A stretch of DNA of 13,578 nucleotides from Oscillospiraceae bacterium (lineage in GTDB: Bacteria; Bacillota_A; Clostridia; Oscillospirales; Oscillospiraceae): contig JAFQHF010000005.1 in the NCBI GenBank assembly GCA_017398105.1, positions 1-13,578 on the forward strand, written 5' to 3'. Shown piece by piece: positions 6,718 to 13,449 of this stretch (the stretch's first letter is position 1; the number at the start of each line of letters is the position of its first letter). A model generated the notes under the pieces. That model did no database searches. It was given only the letters and a program-made list of their open reading frames with translations, and was not told the origin of the DNA. Both the position numbers and the translations under genes were made by a program.

Positions 6718-6780
6718 ACGTCATTGCGAGGAGGGCGAAGCCCGACGCACCCCAGGGTGCGCACTGGCTCGGAATGACGT
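6718..6780. repeat. Nested palindromic intergenic repeat (REP-like)
   Basis: Outer arms ACGTCATTGCGAG (6718-6730) and CTCGGAATGACGT (6768-6780) match at 12 of 13 positions as an inverted repeat. Inside are two more hairpins: GGGC-GAA-GCCC (6733-6743) and GCACCC-CA-GGGTGC (6747-6760). The TCATTGCGAGG opening is typical of REP-type repeats found in many bacterial genomes. It carries no gene. Confidence 0.7.
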
Positions 6781-6856
6781 GGTGGTTTACTGTGAAATCG
6801 TACCCATGAGCAGAAAGAGCGCAAAAAGACTCCCCTAAAGGAAACGGCATCATTTT

Positions 6857-8098
6857 TTAAGCAAATGCTTGTTCCAGTGTCACCGTATATCCCAAGAGCA
6901 TCAGTTTCTTCACCATTGAGTTAGCCTTGCGTTCTTTATTGAACTGATTGTAGTAGTTGCTTCCCAAATCCCGGAATGCCGTCTTATCTTTCAGTACATG
7001 ATAGATCGCTATGAGCAGCGAGTGCGCTACAGCTACCGCTGCTCTTTTCTTGCCCCGGTGGGCGCTGATCCGTGTGTACTGGGCGCTGAAGTAGGAATCT
7101 TTGCGTTTTGCTGCGGCCAACGCACATTGCACCAGTGTGCTTCGCAGTACCGGGTTCCCTTTGGTGGTTCGCCCTGACTTCCGCTTCTTCGCACTTTCGT
7201 TATTTCCGGGACAAACACCCGCCCATTTGGAAATGTGCCTGTCAGAGGGAAACCGTTCCATATCCGTTCCGATGATGGAAATGATCGTTTTGGCACTTGT
7301 TTCTCCAATTCCCGGAATCTCGCAGATCAACTTGACTGCGTCTTTCTCATCAGGCTTCATAAAGTTTTCGATCTCATCATCCAGATTCCTGATGTGTTCA
7401 TCCAGTTCGTCCAGATGCTTCAGAAGCTCTTTGATCATTCGCTTTTGGATTGGAGACAGAACTCCGTTCATATCCTCGACCAGCTGCTTAGGGTCGGCCT
7501 TCAGGTGATAGGATATCTCCTTCTTTCTCAGCATTTCTTTGAATGCATCCTCGCTGAAAACGCCGCCGTCCATGATGAAATTCAGAATGTTCCGGGCACT
7601 CAAGCCATTGATCCTCGATACTGTTCCGGACAGCTTGATGTTTGCGCCTTCCAGCATCTTCTGCAAACGGTTCAATTCCCGGCTCCGTTCCTCCACCAGA
7701 CTTTTCCGGTAGCGTGTCAGCTCCCGCAGTTCCCGCTGCTCCTTGGATGGAATATAGCTCGCCCTCAGCAAACCATGCTGCAGCAGGTCGGCAATCCATT
7801 CCGCATCCTTGGCATCCGTTTTTCTTCCGGGTACTGCCTTCATGTGCTGTGCATTCACAACCATTGCTTTGATCTCACTGGCTTCCAGCACATTATACAG
7901 GGGCTTCCAGTAAGATCCCGTGCTCTCCATGGCCGTCATCTCACAGCCGGATTCATTCAGCCAGTCCGCCAGCTTGAGCAATTCCTTCGTTGTTGCTCCA
8001 AACTCCCGCAGCTCGCTTTTCCGGCCCGTTCTCAGGCATGCCACAATGAGCTTCTTGTGTACATCGATACCACAACAGATGTCGTATACTTTTTCCAT
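6857..8098 (-). CDS. IS110-family transposase (RNA-guided DEDD/Ser recombinase)
   Basis: A 413-residue recombinase. The N-terminal RuvC-like DEDD domain is intact: D12 in GIDVHKK, E58 in AMESTGSYW, and D95 and D98 in KTDAKDAEW. A charged helical middle section (about 120-260) follows, then the C-terminal transposase_20 domain with CEIPGIGETSAKTI and the region WAGVCPGNNESAKK, where S302 is the likely nucleophile, followed by a TTKGNPVLR motif. The ATG at 8098 is preferred over one 18 bases upstream because GGAGG lies 7 bases ahead. No stop or frameshift interrupts it, so the element may be active. IS110 recombinases are known to use a bridge (seeker) RNA from the non-coding end. Confidence 0.95.
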   Translation of the reverse strand: MEKVYDICCGIDVHKKLIVACLRTGRKSELREFGATTKELLKLADWLNESGCEMTAMESTGSYWKPLYNVLEASEIKAMVVNAQHMKAVPGRKTDAKDAEWIADLLQHGLLRASYIPSKEQRELRELTRYRKSLVEERSRELNRLQKMLEGANIKLSGTVSRINGLSARNILNFIMDGGVFSEDAFKEMLRKKEISYHLKADPKQLVEDMNGVLSPIQKRMIKELLKHLDELDEHIRNLDDEIENFMKPDEKDAVKLICEIPGIGETSAKTIISIIGTDMERFPSDRHISKWAGVCPGNNESAKKRKSGRTTKGNPVLRSTLVQCALAAAKRKDSYFSAQYTRISAHRGKKRAAVAVAHSLLIAIYHVLKDKTAFRDLGSNYYNQFNKERKANSMVKKLMLLGYTVTLEQAFA

Positions 8099-8114
8099 GG
8101 GTAGACCTCCATGC

Positions 8115-8262
8115 ATTCAGAATACGGCCCGGTTCTCCCTCAGTAGTTACTTTACTGTACGTTCTTCTGTCCCAAGGACTGAACAATGCGTGGTTCAACG
8201 GAAGAACCAATATCAATTTTTCGAACGGGGTACTGCCCCAAAACTCAACCGACTTTTGCCGT
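8115..8262 (-). ncRNA. Candidate IS110 bridge RNA
   Basis: The region between the - strand promoter at 8269-8297 and the transposase ribosome site holds consecutive hairpins. GGGG/CCCC lies at about 8227-8239. A 6-bp stem, TGGTTC (8191-8196) with GAACCA (8204-8209), comes next. Then a two-tier hairpin at 8161-8184 has GTTC/GAAC outside and GTCC/GGAC inside. Stem-internal-loop hairpins upstream of the recombinase gene are what the known bridge RNAs of IS110 elements look like. Limits are estimates; no covariance model could be run. Confidence 0.45.
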
Positions 8263-8268
8263 GCTTCT

Positions 8269-8297
8269 ACTATACCACTGCACTACGCACAGAGCAA
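8269..8297 (-). promoter_or_regulatory. Promoter in the left end of the IS110 element
   Basis: On the - strand, TTGCTC (8297-8292) is followed after 17 bases by TATAGT (8274-8269), with an extended TG just before the -10. Transcription would begin near 8262, covering the candidate bridge RNA and the transposase gene. Confidence 0.5.
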
Positions 8298-8356
8298 CCG
8301 CTTCTATTTCATTGATCGTGGTGCTGGTCTAGCATGGGTATTTTTCGACACACTGA

Positions 8357-8384
8357 GCCCGGAGGCAAATGCCTCCGGGCTTTT
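8357..8384 (+). terminator. Intrinsic terminator, + strand, beside the IS element
   Basis: GCCCGGAGGC (8357-8366) and GCCTCCGGGC (8371-8380) form a perfect 10-bp stem with an AAAT loop, followed by TTTT. No intact + strand gene ends here, so it may be the original downstream terminator of the importer region, now separated from it by the insertion. Confidence 0.75.
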
Positions 8385-8421
8385 GATCGTTCCCAAAAAT
8401 CCAATATCCTCCGTCGTAGTA

Positions 8422-8625
8422 GGCTGTAACATCTAAAACTTGTGATGCACCAATGTAGGGAACGGTTATGACCGTTCCGCAGTACGCACTGACGATGGGT
8501 ACCAGGTTGGGCGAATTGGTAAAATGGTACGGATTCGCCGAAAAAATGTCGGGAATTTGGTCTCTGCGGCGGAACGGCCATAGCCGTTCCCTACATTAGG
8601 ACACCAACTTTTAGTTGTTACAGCC
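8422..8625. repeat. MITE-like element 1 with palindromic inner repeats
   Basis: The ends are imperfect inverted repeats. GGCTGTAACA (8422-8431) pairs with TGTTACAGCC (8616-8625), and an inner block of 29 bases (8452-8480 against 8570-8598; opening AATGTAGGGAACGG) matches at 27. Each inner block is itself a hairpin, GGAACGG...CCGTTCC. A further 7-bp stem, GGCGAAT/ATTCGCC (8510-8516, 8533-8539), lies in the centre. No open frame inside was recognised as a gene. It is probably a non-autonomous mobile or repetitive element. Confidence 0.7.
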
Positions 8626-8627
8626 CA

Positions 8628-8760
8628 GTAGGGGCGAGCATTGCTCGTCCGCCAAAATCTACGATTTTCGGATTTCACAAAGGGAAATACCCAGTATTTT
8701 CGCCTTGCGGCGACAGATTTTGCATAGCAAAATCTGCGGACGACCAGTGGTCGCCCCTAC
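8628..8760. repeat. MITE-like element 2, a chain of hairpins
   Basis: The end arms (8628-8652 and 8736-8760; both begin GTAGGGGCGA when read inward) match at 22 of 25 as inverted repeats. Each arm is a small hairpin, CGAGC/GCTCG on the left and CGACC/GGTCG on the right. Between them stand four further hairpins: AAAATC/GATTTT (8654-8668), AAATAC/GTATTT (8685-8699), CGCC/GGCG (8701-8712), and a 10-bp CAGATTTTGC/GCAAAATCTG stem (8714-8736). It lies two bases from element 1 and has no coding content. Confidence 0.72.
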
Positions 8761-8780
8761 AGACCACTTTTTCAACACAC

Positions 8781-8808
8781 AAAAATGCCGCCCGTTCGGG
8801 CGGCATTT
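8781..8808 (-). terminator. Intrinsic terminator of rny
   Basis: Read on the - strand, ATGCCGCCCG pairs with CGGGCGGCAT (stem 8785-8806, with A/T extension to 8783-8808), and a run of T follows (8785-8781). It begins only 5 bases after the rny stop codon. Confidence 0.9.
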
Positions 8809-8812
8809 CGTT

Positions 8813-10354
8813 TTACTTGGCGTATTCTACAGCCTTGGTTTCCCGGATCACGTTGACCTTGATCTGGCCGGGGTATTCGAGCTCCTGCTCGATCTTCTTG
8901 GCGATGTCACGGGCCAGGAGGATCATGTTGTCCTCGGTGACCACCTCGGGCTTGACCATGATGCGGATCTCACGGCCGGCCTGGATGGCGTAGGCCTTAT
9001 CGACGCCGGGCCAGGAGCCGGTCAGCTCCTCCAGCTTCTGGAGGCGGCGGATGTAGTTCTCCACGTTCTCACGGCGGGCGCCGGGACGGGCGGCGGAGAT
9101 GGCATCGGCGGCCTGGACCAGCACGGCGATGATGGTCTTGGGCTCCACATCGCCATGGTGGGACTCGATGGCGTTGACGATGACGGGGTTTTCCTTGTAC
9201 TTCTTGGCCAGGTCTGCGCCCAGCTGCACATGGCTGCCCTCCATCTCGTGGTCCACGGCCTTGCCCAGGTCATGCAGCAGACCTGCACGCTTGGCCAGGG
9301 CCACATCCACGCCCAGCTCGGAGGCCAGCAGGCCTGCGATGTGGGAGACCTCCATGGAGTGGTTCAGAACGTTCTGACCATAGGAGGTGCGGTACTTCTG
9401 GCGGCCCAGGATCTTGATGAGCTCGGGGTTCAGGTTGTGCACGCCGGTCTCGTAGCAGGCACGCTCGCCCTCCTCCCGGATGGTGCGGTCCACCTCCCGC
9501 TTGGCCTTTTCGACCATATCCTCGATGCGGGTGGGATGGATGCGGCCGTCCTGGATCAGCTTCTCCAGGGCAAGTCTTGCGATCTCCCGGCGGACGGGGT
9601 CGAAACTGGACACGGTGATGGCCTCGGGGGTGTCGTCGATGATCAGATCGACGCCGGTGATGGTTTCGAGGGTGCGGATGTTCCGGCCCTCACGGCCGAT
9701 GATGCGGCCCTTCATTTCGTCGTTGGGCAGGGGCACCACGGAGACGGTGGTCTCGGCGGCGTGGTCAGCGGCGCAGCGCTGGATGGCGGTGGCGATGACC
9801 TCCCGGGCCAGATTCTCGGCGTTGTCCTTCAGGTTCGCCTCGATCTCCTTGATCTTCATGGCGGACTCATGGCGGACCTCATTTTCCACAGACTCCAGCA
9901 GATAGGCCTTTGCCTGCTCCTGGGTCAGGCCGGAGAGCTCCTCCAGCTTGGCCTCCTGGGCGTGCAGGACCTCGTCGGCCTTGGCCTGGGTCTCGGCCAC
10001 CTTTTGCAGGCGCTTGTTCAGCTCCTCTTCCTTCCGCTCGAAGGCCTCGGTCTTCTTGTCCAGGGTGGTTTCCTTCTGTTCCAGACGGCGCTCCTGCTTG
10101 CTCAGCTCCGCCCGGCGTTCCTTCACTTCTTTTTCGTACTCTGTGCGAGATCTATGGATTTCATCCTTGGCTTCAAGGAGCATTTCTTTCTTCTTGTTTT
10201 CACCGCCACGGATGGCTTCGTTGATCAGCCGGGTGGCTTCCGCCTCCGCAGAGCCGATGGCCTGCTCCGCCACCTTCTTCCGGTAGATGATACCGGCGAC
10301 GACACCGATGGCAAGGCACACAAGGCCCACGAGGGCATACTTCAAAAAGTCCAT
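8813..10354 (-). CDS. rny: Ribonuclease Y
   Basis: A 513-residue membrane-anchored endoribonuclease that starts mRNA decay in Firmicutes. Its order is canonical: an N-terminal membrane helix (about 4-24), a long Glu/Lys/Arg-rich coiled coil (about 25-190), a KH RNA-binding domain opening at [13 protein letters not shown] (about 215-227), and an HD phosphohydrolase domain with catalytic H361-D362 in GLLHDLGK. The family tail [19 protein letters not shown] is present. ATG 10354 lies 13 bases after AAGGAGG; an in-frame GTG at 10366 is only 1 base from that site and is less likely. It stands alone between its own promoter and terminator, transcribed opposite to its neighbours. Confidence 0.97.
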   Translation of the reverse strand: MDFLKYALVGLVCLAIGVVAGIIYRKKVAEQAIGSAEAEATRLINEAIRGGENKKKEMLLEAKDEIHRSRTEYEKEVKERRAELSKQERRLEQKETTLDKKTEAFERKEEELNKRLQKVAETQAKADEVLHAQEAKLEELSGLTQEQAKAYLLESVENEVRHESAMKIKEIEANLKDNAENLAREVIATAIQRCAADHAAETTVSVVPLPNDEMKGRIIGREGRNIRTLETITGVDLIIDDTPEAITVSSFDPVRREIARLALEKLIQDGRIHPTRIEDMVEKAKREVDRTIREEGERACYETGVHNLNPELIKILGRQKYRTSYGQNVLNHSMEVSHIAGLLASELGVDVALAKRAGLLHDLGKAVDHEMEGSHVQLGADLAKKYKENPVIVNAIESHHGDVEPKTIIAVLVQAADAISAARPGARRENVENYIRRLQKLEELTGSWPGVDKAYAIQAGREIRIMVKPEVVTEDNMILLARDIAKKIEQELEYPGQIKVNVIRETKAVEYAK

Positions 10355-10580
10355 ATTCTGCGACACACCTCCTTGTTAGAATTGGCAAGGGGCGGGATAT
10401 GCCGCAAAGATCCTCCCATATTGGTTTGTTTGATGCAAAATCCGATTGCGGGGTGACAGCCCCGGTAGTTATTCGCTCAAATGAAACGCCCATGGGGCGA
10501 AAATTGCGATACACGTCCGGCCCAAATGCCGGATATACAGCAACGCCGCCGGGGCAAGTCCCGGTCAGCATACTATTCCA
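10355..10580 (-). other. Long hairpin-rich leader of rny (possible structured RNA)
   Basis: About 225 bases separate the predicted transcription start from the rny start codon. On the - strand four short GC-rich hairpins follow in order: CCGGG/CCCGG (10564-10549), TCCGGC/GCCGGA (10533-10516), CGCCC/GGGCG (10499-10487) and CGGGG/CCCCG (10464-10449). A single-stranded, A-rich stretch and the ribosome site come last. The leader can also be read as an open frame of about 70 codons from an ATG at 10571, which I do not recognise. I could not match it to a known riboswitch class. Confidence 0.4.
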
Positions 10581-10586
10581 AATGCT

Positions 10587-10615
10587 ATTTTACTTTCTGA
10601 ACTCAGCAATGTCAA
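10587..10615 (-). promoter_or_regulatory. Sigma-70 promoter of rny
   Basis: On the - strand a perfect TTGACA (10615-10610) is followed after 17 bases by TAAAAT (10592-10587), five of six matches. Transcription should begin near 10580. Confidence 0.8.
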
Positions 10616-10709
10616 GTACAATTGTGCAAATATTGGCGGGTCCTTGGAGAAATCTTTGTCATTCTCGACGAACCCGGCCATTTGGGGGATAGGAAAACGG
10701 GCCAGGATG

Positions 10710-10718
10710 TGGTACAAT
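10710..10718 (+). promoter_or_regulatory. Extended -10 promoter of the acyltransferase unit
   Basis: TG-G-TACAAT (10710-10718) is an extended -10 element; the sequence 17 bases upstream (TAGGAA, 10690-10695) is a poor -35. It lies 34 bases before the acyltransferase start codon. The rest of 10616-10709 shows nothing recognisable. Confidence 0.55.
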
Positions 10719-10751
10719 ACATAGGATCACAAATGGATTGCGGGGGTGCCC

Positions 10752-11762
10752 ATGGAAACAAAAAACAAAACCGCATATTTTGAATGGCTCCGCCTGTTTG
10801 CGGCGGCGGCGGTGGTGCTGATGCACACGGAGGGCTCCCTGTGGCCCGCCATGGTGCCCCAGGGCCGGGATTTTGCGGTGCTGACCGCCTACGATGCCCT
10901 GGTCCGCTGGCCGGTGCCCGTATTCGTGATGATCACGGGGGCCCTGTTCCTGCCGAGAAAAACCGAGCTTCGGACCGTTCTGACCCGCTACATCCCCCGG
11001 ATGGCGGCGGCCTTTCTGTTCTGGTCCGCCGTCTACGCCCTCCGGGGCGGGAGGGAGGGCTTTCTCCTGCGGCTCGTCACGGGCCACTATCACCTGTGGT
11101 ATCTGCCCTTTCTGTGGGGCGTGTATCTGACGATCCCCTTTTTGCAGCGGCTGGCCGGAGAGGAACGGCTGACCCGGCAGCTGCTGTGGGTGAGTCTGGC
11201 GGTGGGCACCGCTCTGCCCTGGCTGGCGGACCTGGCGGCGCTTTGCTTCCCGGCGGCGGGAAGCATCCTGGCCAGCATCAAAAACAGCCTGCACTACACC
11301 TTCTTCTTTGACCTTCTGGCGGTGGTCCTTCTGGGCCATGTGCTCCACACGACGGAATTGAGCCGCAAACAGCGGCATAGCCTGTATGCTCTGGGGATCT
11401 TCGGGGCAGTCCTGACCTTCCCCCTGACCCTCTGGGCCAGCGCCCGGACCGGGAGCCCCAACGCCATTTTCTGCCAGATCACGGCCCCCACCACCCTTTG
11501 TGCGGCGGCGGGACTTTTCGTGTTCGCAAAGCATCATCTGATCCGGCTGCCCAGGCCCGCAGCCTGGCTGGCCCGGCGCAGCTTCGGCATTTATCTGAGC
11601 CATGTGCTGATCCTGGAGCTGCTGGCGGAGCTCGGGATCGACGCCCTGGCGGCGGACCCGGTCTGGACGGTCCCCGTGCTGGCGGCGGCGGTATTTGCGC
11701 TGTCGGCGCTCCTGACGGAGCTGCTGCGCCGGGTGCCCGCAATCGGAAACTATCTTGTTTGA
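10752..11762 (+). CDS. Membrane acyltransferase, acyltransferase_3 family
   Basis: A 336-residue polytopic membrane protein of the acyltransferase_3 (OafA/WecH-like) family, which transfers acyl groups, commonly O-acetyl, from acyl donors to cell-surface carbohydrates. The family opening is plain: FEWLRLFAAAAVVLMH, with R14 and H25 at the positions conserved in the family, followed by PVPVFVMITGALFL, a GHYHLWYLPFLWGVYL segment and, near the end, RRSFGIYLSHVLIL. About ten hydrophobic segments fill its length. ATG 10752 follows a GGGGGTG ribosome site by a few bases. The next gene begins 19 bases after its stop, so the two are probably co-transcribed. The acceptor substrate cannot be told from sequence. 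Confidence 0.87.
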   Translation: METKNKTAYFEWLRLFAAAAVVLMHTEGSLWPAMVPQGRDFAVLTAYDALVRWPVPVFVMITGALFLPRKTELRTVLTRYIPRMAAAFLFWSAVYALRGGREGFLLRLVTGHYHLWYLPFLWGVYLTIPFLQRLAGEERLTRQLLWVSLAVGTALPWLADLAALCFPAAGSILASIKNSLHYTFFFDLLAVVLLGHVLHTTELSRKQRHSLYALGIFGAVLTFPLTLWASARTGSPNAIFCQITAPTTLCAAAGLFVFAKHHLIRLPRPAAWLARRSFGIYLSHVLILELLAELGIDALAADPVWTVPVLAAAVFALSALLTELLRRVPAIGNYLV

Positions 11763-11781
11763 CAAGATCGGAGGGATCATC

Positions 11782-13449
11782 GTGAAAAAGCATCGCTGGC
11801 TGCTCTGCCTGCTGCTGGCCCTGGGGCTCTGGTGGCTGGTCCGGCAGAGCCAATGGCTGCCGGAGCCGGTATTTGAGGTGCAGACCCCCTTCTTTTCCCA
11901 AAAAAATGTGATGGTCCTGGTCCCCCACCAGGATGACGAGGTGTGTCTGGCAGGCGGCGTCCTGGAGCAATACACAAAGGCCGGGAGCCGGGTCTGGCTG
12001 GTCTACGCCACCAACGGCGACTATCACGGACTTGCCGAGGAGCGGAGCCGGGAGGCACTGGCGGCGGCGGAGGTCATGGGCATCCCGCCGGAAAATGTCC
12101 TGTATCTGGGCTACGGCAACCAGTGGGTGCCCCAGGGGGATGCGAAGCACCTCTATTTCGCCGGCGACGGCGACTCGGTCTGGACCTCCCATTTTGGCAA
12201 GACCGCCACCTACGGCACCGAGGCCATCGCCCCCTGGCGGGAGTCCGCCTACACCCGCAGCAATTTCCTCCGGGACCTGAAGGACCTGATCCTGGAGCTT
12301 CGGCCCGATGTGATCTTCTGCAACGACTACGACCCCCACCACGACCACATGGCCCTGGACCTGTTTTTTGAGGAGGCCCTGGGGGCCATTCTGAAGGCGT
12401 ATCCCGACTATCGCCCCACCGTATACAAGGGCCTGTGCTACGGCACCGGCTGGTACGCCGAGGCGGATTTTGCCGGGGCGGAGAATCTCCACGCCTGCCG
12501 GCTCCCGGGCTGGGACTACTGGGACCGGCTGGGCATCGCCTACTGCTGGTCCGACAGGGTGCGGCTGCCCATGGGAGAAGAAAATCTGAGCCCCATCCTC
12601 TCCGAGAACACGGTGTTCCGGGCCCTGAGCTGCTTTGAAAGCCAGGACGGCGCAAGCCATGCAGCCCAGGTCCTCAGCGGCGACAAGGTCTTCTTCCAGC
12701 GCCGGACCGACAATCTGCTCTGCGGTGCCGCATTCTATGACGGACAGGAGCAGGTGACGGTCCTGAACGATTTCAAGCTGAAGGACTCCAGGGATTTTTC
12801 CAGTCTGGTGAACACCGGCTGGCACTTCGCCGAGGTCATCACCGTGCAGCTGCCGGAGCCGGTACGGATGAACGAGCTGCGCCTCCACACGGACCCGGAG
12901 CCGGGGAGCAGCTTCAGCGGCTTTCTCCGCTTCGACGACGGCAGCCGGGTGGACCTGGGCACTTGCAGCACCGACGGTGTCAGCGTGATCTCCTTCCCGG
13001 AGCGGCTGGTATCCGGCTTTGCGATCCATATCACCGAAATGCAGCCGTCCGCCCCCCGGCTGACGGAGATCGAGGCCTTTCTGACCCATCAGGAGCCGCC
13101 CCAGCTTCTGATGGCGGTGGACGAGCACGACGATTTTGTCTATGACTACCGCATTCCTTCGGGAGACACCGCCCGGCTGCGGCTTTACGCCTACCCCCAG
13201 GGCAGCGTAACAAGCTGGGCCGATGTGAAGATTTCCGGGGAGGGCAGCCTTGGGTGCAGCTGGGAGCTCGAGGAAAACGGAGAATATCTCCGTGTGACCT
13301 GTCCGCCGGAGGGCCGGGCGGTGCTCACCGTCACCTGGTCCGACCAGGTCCGCACCACCTTCACCGTCTCCAACCCCACCCCCGCAGAGCGCCAGTCCCT
13401 CCTGGACCGCCAAAGGGAAGACCTGGAGCGGATCGGGGCCATGGATTGA
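11782..13449 (+). CDS. Membrane-anchored PIG-L/LmbE deacetylase with C-terminal beta domains
   Basis: A 555-residue protein, probably exported and held by an N-terminal signal anchor (about 5-20, LLCLLLALGLWWLV). Residues about 42-290 form a PIG-L/LmbE deacetylase domain with the Zn-site motif PHQDDE (48-53; family usual PHPDDE) and the later HHDH motif (186-189), so the metal site looks complete. About 310-450 resembles a discoidin (F5/8C) carbohydrate-binding domain, and about 455-535 looks Ig-like; both are judged from pattern only. GTG 11782 is chosen because GGAGGG stands 6 bases ahead of it, while an upstream TTG at 11755 overlaps the previous gene. PIG-L family members remove acetyl groups from N-acetyl sugars. 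With the acyltransferase it suggests a surface-glycan modification pair. Confidence 0.85.
   Translation: MKKHRWLLCLLLALGLWWLVRQSQWLPEPVFEVQTPFFSQKNVMVLVPHQDDEVCLAGGVLEQYTKAGSRVWLVYATNGDYHGLAEERSREALAAAEVMGIPPENVLYLGYGNQWVPQGDAKHLYFAGDGDSVWTSHFGKTATYGTEAIAPWRESAYTRSNFLRDLKDLILELRPDVIFCNDYDPHHDHMALDLFFEEALGAILKAYPDYRPTVYKGLCYGTGWYAEADFAGAENLHACRLPGWDYWDRLGIAYCWSDRVRLPMGEENLSPILSENTVFRALSCFESQDGASHAAQVLSGDKVFFQRRTDNLLCGAAFYDGQEQVTVLNDFKLKDSRDFSSLVNTGWHFAEVITVQLPEPVRMNELRLHTDPEPGSSFSGFLRFDDGSRVDLGTCSTDGVSVISFPERLVSGFAIHITEMQPSAPRLTEIEAFLTHQEPPQLLMAVDEHDDFVYDYRIPSGDTARLRLYAYPQGSVTSWADVKISGEGSLGCSWELEENGEYLRVTCPPEGRAVLTVTWSDQVRTTFTVSNPTPAERQSLLDRQREDLERIGAMD

Larger units (their letters stand above)
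6797..8341 (-). mobile_element. IS110-family insertion sequence (ends approximate)
   Basis: One intact IS110-type transposase (6857-8098) is flanked by about 240 bases of 5' non-coding and about 55 bases of 3' non-coding DNA, the layout of the IS110 group. Ends are proposed from an 8-base inverted repeat, TACCCATG (6801-6808) and CATGGGTA (8333-8340), and from an AT dinucleotide at each side that could be the recombination core. IS110 elements usually lack clear terminal repeats and target duplications, so the ends may be off by tens of bases. Confidence 0.8.

Noticed and set aside
5513..6853. Long open frame on the - strand across the binding-protein gene
   Set aside because: It is antisense to a clear lipoprotein gene, has repetitive Gly/Cys and Val/Asp runs that mirror the other strand's codon bias, and matches no family.
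6786..8158. TTTACTGT present both outside the IS right end (6786-6793) and in the candidate bridge RNA (8151-8158)
   Set aside because: The orientation is wrong for a right target guide, which should be complementary to the flank in the element's sense, and eight bases can match by chance.
8452..8760. Possible CRISPR array, because of the repeated GTAGGG segments
   Set aside because: The repeats are inverted pairs forming hairpins rather than evenly spaced direct repeats with unique spacers.
8615..10456. 613-codon open frame on the + strand opposite rny
   Set aside because: It runs through the hairpin repeats and terminator and is the mirror of the RNase Y coiled coil; its Leu/Gly/Asp-rich composition fits an antisense frame.
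10365..10571. About 70-codon open frame on the - strand in the rny leader
   Set aside because: No convincing ribosome site ahead of its ATG, which lies only about 10 bases from the predicted transcript start, and no recognisable family; recorded as an alternative under the leader rather than as a gene.
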